Positions 4,916-7,129 of a DNA stretch of 7,129 nt are shown here, one piece after another. The translations under genes and the position numbers were made by a program. The DNA is from JAAXKN01 sp050258415 (lineage in GTDB: Bacteria > Bacteroidota > Ignavibacteria > Ignavibacteriales > SURF-24). A model generated the notes under the pieces. It saw only the letters and a program-made list of their open reading frames with translations, made no database searches and had not been told where the DNA came from. Numbering within the stretch: the first letter of the stretch is position 1; each line of letters opens with the position of its first letter. Where the stretch lies: the NCBI GenBank assembly GCA_050258415.1, contig JBLMYS010000060.1:1-7129 (forward strand), in the 5' to 3' direction.

Positions 4916-7057
4916 ATGAAAAGATCGATACTCTTATGTACGATCGTACTGCTGGCAAGCATCCTTACAATGGATAGCTTCGCTCAGACAGTAAAGATTA
5001 AAAGATACGCAATGTCCACTACGGAGCTGGGGACCGCTCCTGCAGGTACATTTCGTGTCTACGGCGGTCTTCGCACCGTCGCTAAAGGTCAGACAATTTA
5101 CTTAAAGGCCGACACTACAGGCACAGTTGCTTCAGTTGCATGGTCTTTTGTTGAAAAACCACAGGGTTCAAATGCTGCCTTTACATCCACAGCCGGCAAA
5201 CCGACCACCTTTGCTCCTGATTTGACAGGCCGTTATATCATTAAGGTTGAAGGCGCCGGAAAATCAGATCTCGATACTTTCTTTGTCAGCACTTACCTCG
5301 GCACATTCTACACCAGGCCCATGAACGACGGTTCAGGCAACGTTGAAGTTGGCTGCGGCGTCTGCCATAAGGATAAATACGACAACTGGCAGAAGACAGG
5401 TCATGCTATGCATTTCAAATGGGGCGTTTCCGGTATGCTGGAATCTGAAGGCGGCAGAGGTTCTTACGGACCTGGCTGCGTAAAGTGCCACACTACTGGA
5501 TGGGATCAGACACTTGATAACGGTAACTACGGTTACGTTGCAAAGCAGAACGGTTTCGATACATTATGGTATAAGGGTAAGGATTTTACAAAGAACGGTT
5601 CTTCTTACCTCATCAATTCCGGCAGCACATATGCATGGAGCTTACTGCAGCATATGGATTCAACCACTACCGGAGCTAAGATGGAAGGTCTTGCTTCTAT
5701 CGGCTGCGAATGGTGCCATGGACCTGGAAAGGACCATAACGGCAACAAGACCAAGATTTCCAAATCCTTTGGTGCAGGCCTCTGCTTACAGTGCCATGAT
5801 GCTATGCCTCATCACTCAATCGGAAATGCTTACAACCCTTCAGCTCATGCTATGTGGCCTGATGGAGAACACACAGCCCGCACAGCCTGCTACCCCTGCC
5901 ACAGCGGTCTTGCTTTCCAGAAATGGGTTGATGCCGGCAAACCTGCTCAGATGACTACTACTAACATCTACAGCACCAACGGTGTTGAAGAAGGTGACGT
6001 TGCTTTATCTTGCACTGCCTGCCACGATCCTCACGGAAACGGCAACCCGAAACAGCTCCGTACCATGTCATTTACCAGCCTCAGAAACGGATTTGCTGTT
6101 AACAATACCGGTAAGGGCGCTATCTGTATGAACTGCCATAACTCACGCTATGACGTCGCAAAGAAAGTTACCAACACTGCTCCTTACTTTGGATTTGCTG
6201 ATCATTATGGACCTCATTCTAACCCGCAGGCTGATATGTTCTACGGACAGAATGCTTATCAGTATGGCAAAACATTCGACAACTACACCACACACGCTTT
6301 CATGGATGATGCATGCGTTACCTGCCACATGCAGGATCGTGATGGACTGCCGAACCATGAATGGTCAATGACTGAAGAAGTCAACGGCGTTGAGAAAGAC
6401 AGAGTTGAAGTATGCCAGAGATGCCATGGCTCTTCTGTTACCTCTTTCGGCGATATCAAGGGCGTGGATTATGATGGCAACGGTAAAGTTGAAGGCGTTA
6501 AGACTGAAGTTGCCAACCTGATGGCAAAACTTAAGTCAAAACTGCCTATCGACGTTACAACTGGTGACGTTACTGGCGCTATGAAGGATTCTCTCTTAGT
6601 AAAGGGGAACAAGAAACTTGTTGCTGCTATCTACAACTACCTCTTCGTTAAGAGCGATGCTTCACAGGGTATGCACAATGCTAAATACACTGTTGCATTA
6701 CTCCAGGCTTCTTTAGCTGATTTGGCTGGTACCGGCGTTGCAGTAAAGAACAACGAAATACCAAAGTCATTCGACTTAAGCCAGAACTATCCTAACCCAT
6801 TCAACCCTTCAACACAGATTGCATTCAGCGTTCCTTCTGCAGCCCGTGTTCAGTTGAATGTTTACAACATCGTAGGCCAGTTGGTTGCTACACTGGTTAA
6901 CGGTGAATTCGTTCCCGGCAACTATACAGCTACATGGAACGGAAGAGACATGAGCGGTTCAATGGCTGCCAGCGGTATCTATCTCTACCGCATCGAAGGC
7001 GTTGGCCAGAACGGTCAGAACTTCAATATGACTAAGAAGATGGTTCTTACCAAGTAA
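4916..7057 (+). CDS. Secreted nine-haem cytochrome c with T9SS C-terminal sorting domain
   Basis: A 713-residue exported electron-transfer protein. Residues 1-24 form a Sec signal peptide (MKRS, hydrophobic core, SFAQ). Residues about 27-125 look like a PKD/Ig-like beta domain. The core (145-505) has nine CxxCH haem sites with first cysteines at 147, 188, 264, 290, 325, 366, 404, 467 and 500. Many other histidines (163, 166, 299-300, 311, 319, 430, 434, 460, 481) could be distal ligands. The CGVCH...W...GHAMHF opening is like cytochrome c554-type multihaem proteins. A DYDGNGKVEG segment (518-527) resembles an EF-hand/dockerin calcium loop. Residues about 617-713 are a T9SS type A sorting domain: NYPNPFNPST, VYNIVGQLVATL, ASGIYLYRI and a basic end. 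It should be matured with haem in the periplasm, then exported and cell-surface anchored. Monocistronic, with its own terminator. Electron partner unknown; reductase activity cannot be assigned. Confidence 0.92.
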   Translation: MKRSILLCTIVLLASILTMDSFAQTVKIKRYAMSTTELGTAPAGTFRVYGGLRTVAKGQTIYLKADTTGTVASVAWSFVEKPQGSNAAFTSTAGKPTTFAPDLTGRYIIKVEGAGKSDLDTFFVSTYLGTFYTRPMNDGSGNVEVGCGVCHKDKYDNWQKTGHAMHFKWGVSGMLESEGGRGSYGPGCVKCHTTGWDQTLDNGNYGYVAKQNGFDTLWYKGKDFTKNGSSYLINSGSTYAWSLLQHMDSTTTGAKMEGLASIGCEWCHGPGKDHNGNKTKISKSFGAGLCLQCHDAMPHHSIGNAYNPSAHAMWPDGEHTARTACYPCHSGLAFQKWVDAGKPAQMTTTNIYSTNGVEEGDVALSCTACHDPHGNGNPKQLRTMSFTSLRNGFAVNNTGKGAICMNCHNSRYDVAKKVTNTAPYFGFADHYGPHSNPQADMFYGQNAYQYGKTFDNYTTHAFMDDACVTCHMQDRDGLPNHEWSMTEEVNGVEKDRVEVCQRCHGSSVTSFGDIKGVDYDGNGKVEGVKTEVANLMAKLKSKLPIDVTTGDVTGAMKDSLLVKGNKKLVAAIYNYLFVKSDASQGMHNAKYTVALLQASLADLAGTGVAVKNNEIPKSFDLSQNYPNPFNPSTQIAFSVPSAARVQLNVYNIVGQLVATLVNGEFVPGNYTATWNGRDMSGSMAASGIYLYRIEGVGQNGQNFNMTKKMVLTK

Positions 7058-7081
7058 GAATTTCTTTGAAGTGTTTTCTTT

Positions 7082-7108
7082 AGCCGGTCTGAAAAGACCG
7101 GCTTTTTT
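7082..7108 (+). terminator. Intrinsic terminator after the cytochrome gene
   Basis: A 9-bp perfect stem (AGCCGGTCT 7082-7090 with AGACCGGCT 7095-7103) closes a GAAA tetraloop and is followed by a T run to 7108. It lies 24 nt after the stop codon. Confidence 0.94.
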
Positions 7109-7129
7109 GTTTTAAAATAAAACCCTCAT

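Overview
The window looks like chromosomal DNA from a member of the Bacteroidetes/Chlorobi (FCB) superphylum, most likely Ignavibacteria or a close relative. The main evidence is the C-terminus of the last gene. It carries a type IX secretion sorting domain with the NYPNPFNPST signature that is very common on secreted proteins of Ignavibacteria, Marinimicrobia and Caldithrix-like lineages. The two best promoters have a perfect TTGACA -35 box with 17-bp spacing to an A/T-rich -10, not the TTTG/TAnnTTTG form of true Bacteroidetes. This placement is inference; no phylogenetic marker beyond one tRNA is present.

Layout: (1) 3-1007, plus strand, a membrane fatty acid desaturase with three histidine boxes. 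(2) 1011-1038, a hairpin shared as terminator with the convergent tRNA-Asn(GUU) gene at 1044-1115 on the minus strand, which has its own promoter at 1165-1193. (3) 1200-1847, an AT-rich stretch without a confident protein gene. It contains a strong plus-strand promoter (1370-1398), a 34-codon candidate leader ORF, mutually exclusive RNA helices and a 12-bp inverted repeat. (4) 1848-3065, a soluble MgtE-like protein: two PRC-barrel-like segments, MgtE_N and a CBS pair, with no membrane domain. (5) About 3201-4457, an NRAMP-family transporter of the NRMT (NRAMP-related magnesium transporter) type, closed by a strong terminator at 4472-4506. (6) 4506-4900, a noncoding stretch with several palindromes and a possible decayed DUF433 fragment. 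(7) 4916-7057, a secreted nine-haem c-type cytochrome with an N-terminal PKD-like domain and a C-terminal T9SS sorting domain, followed by a terminator at 7082-7108.

The most interesting unit is the 1370-4506 block. A strong promoter and long structured leader precede a cytosolic MgtE-type Mg2+ sensor module and then an NRMT-type channel/transporter. The sequence suggests a two-gene Mg2+ uptake cassette in which the sensing half of MgtE has been separated from its own pore and works with an unrelated one. The transporter's real N-terminus lies upstream of its first ATG, at a CTG with a perfect Shine-Dalgarno or behind a one-base indel. The terminal cytochrome is predicted to be exported and anchored at the cell surface, where it could take part in extracellular electron transfer.
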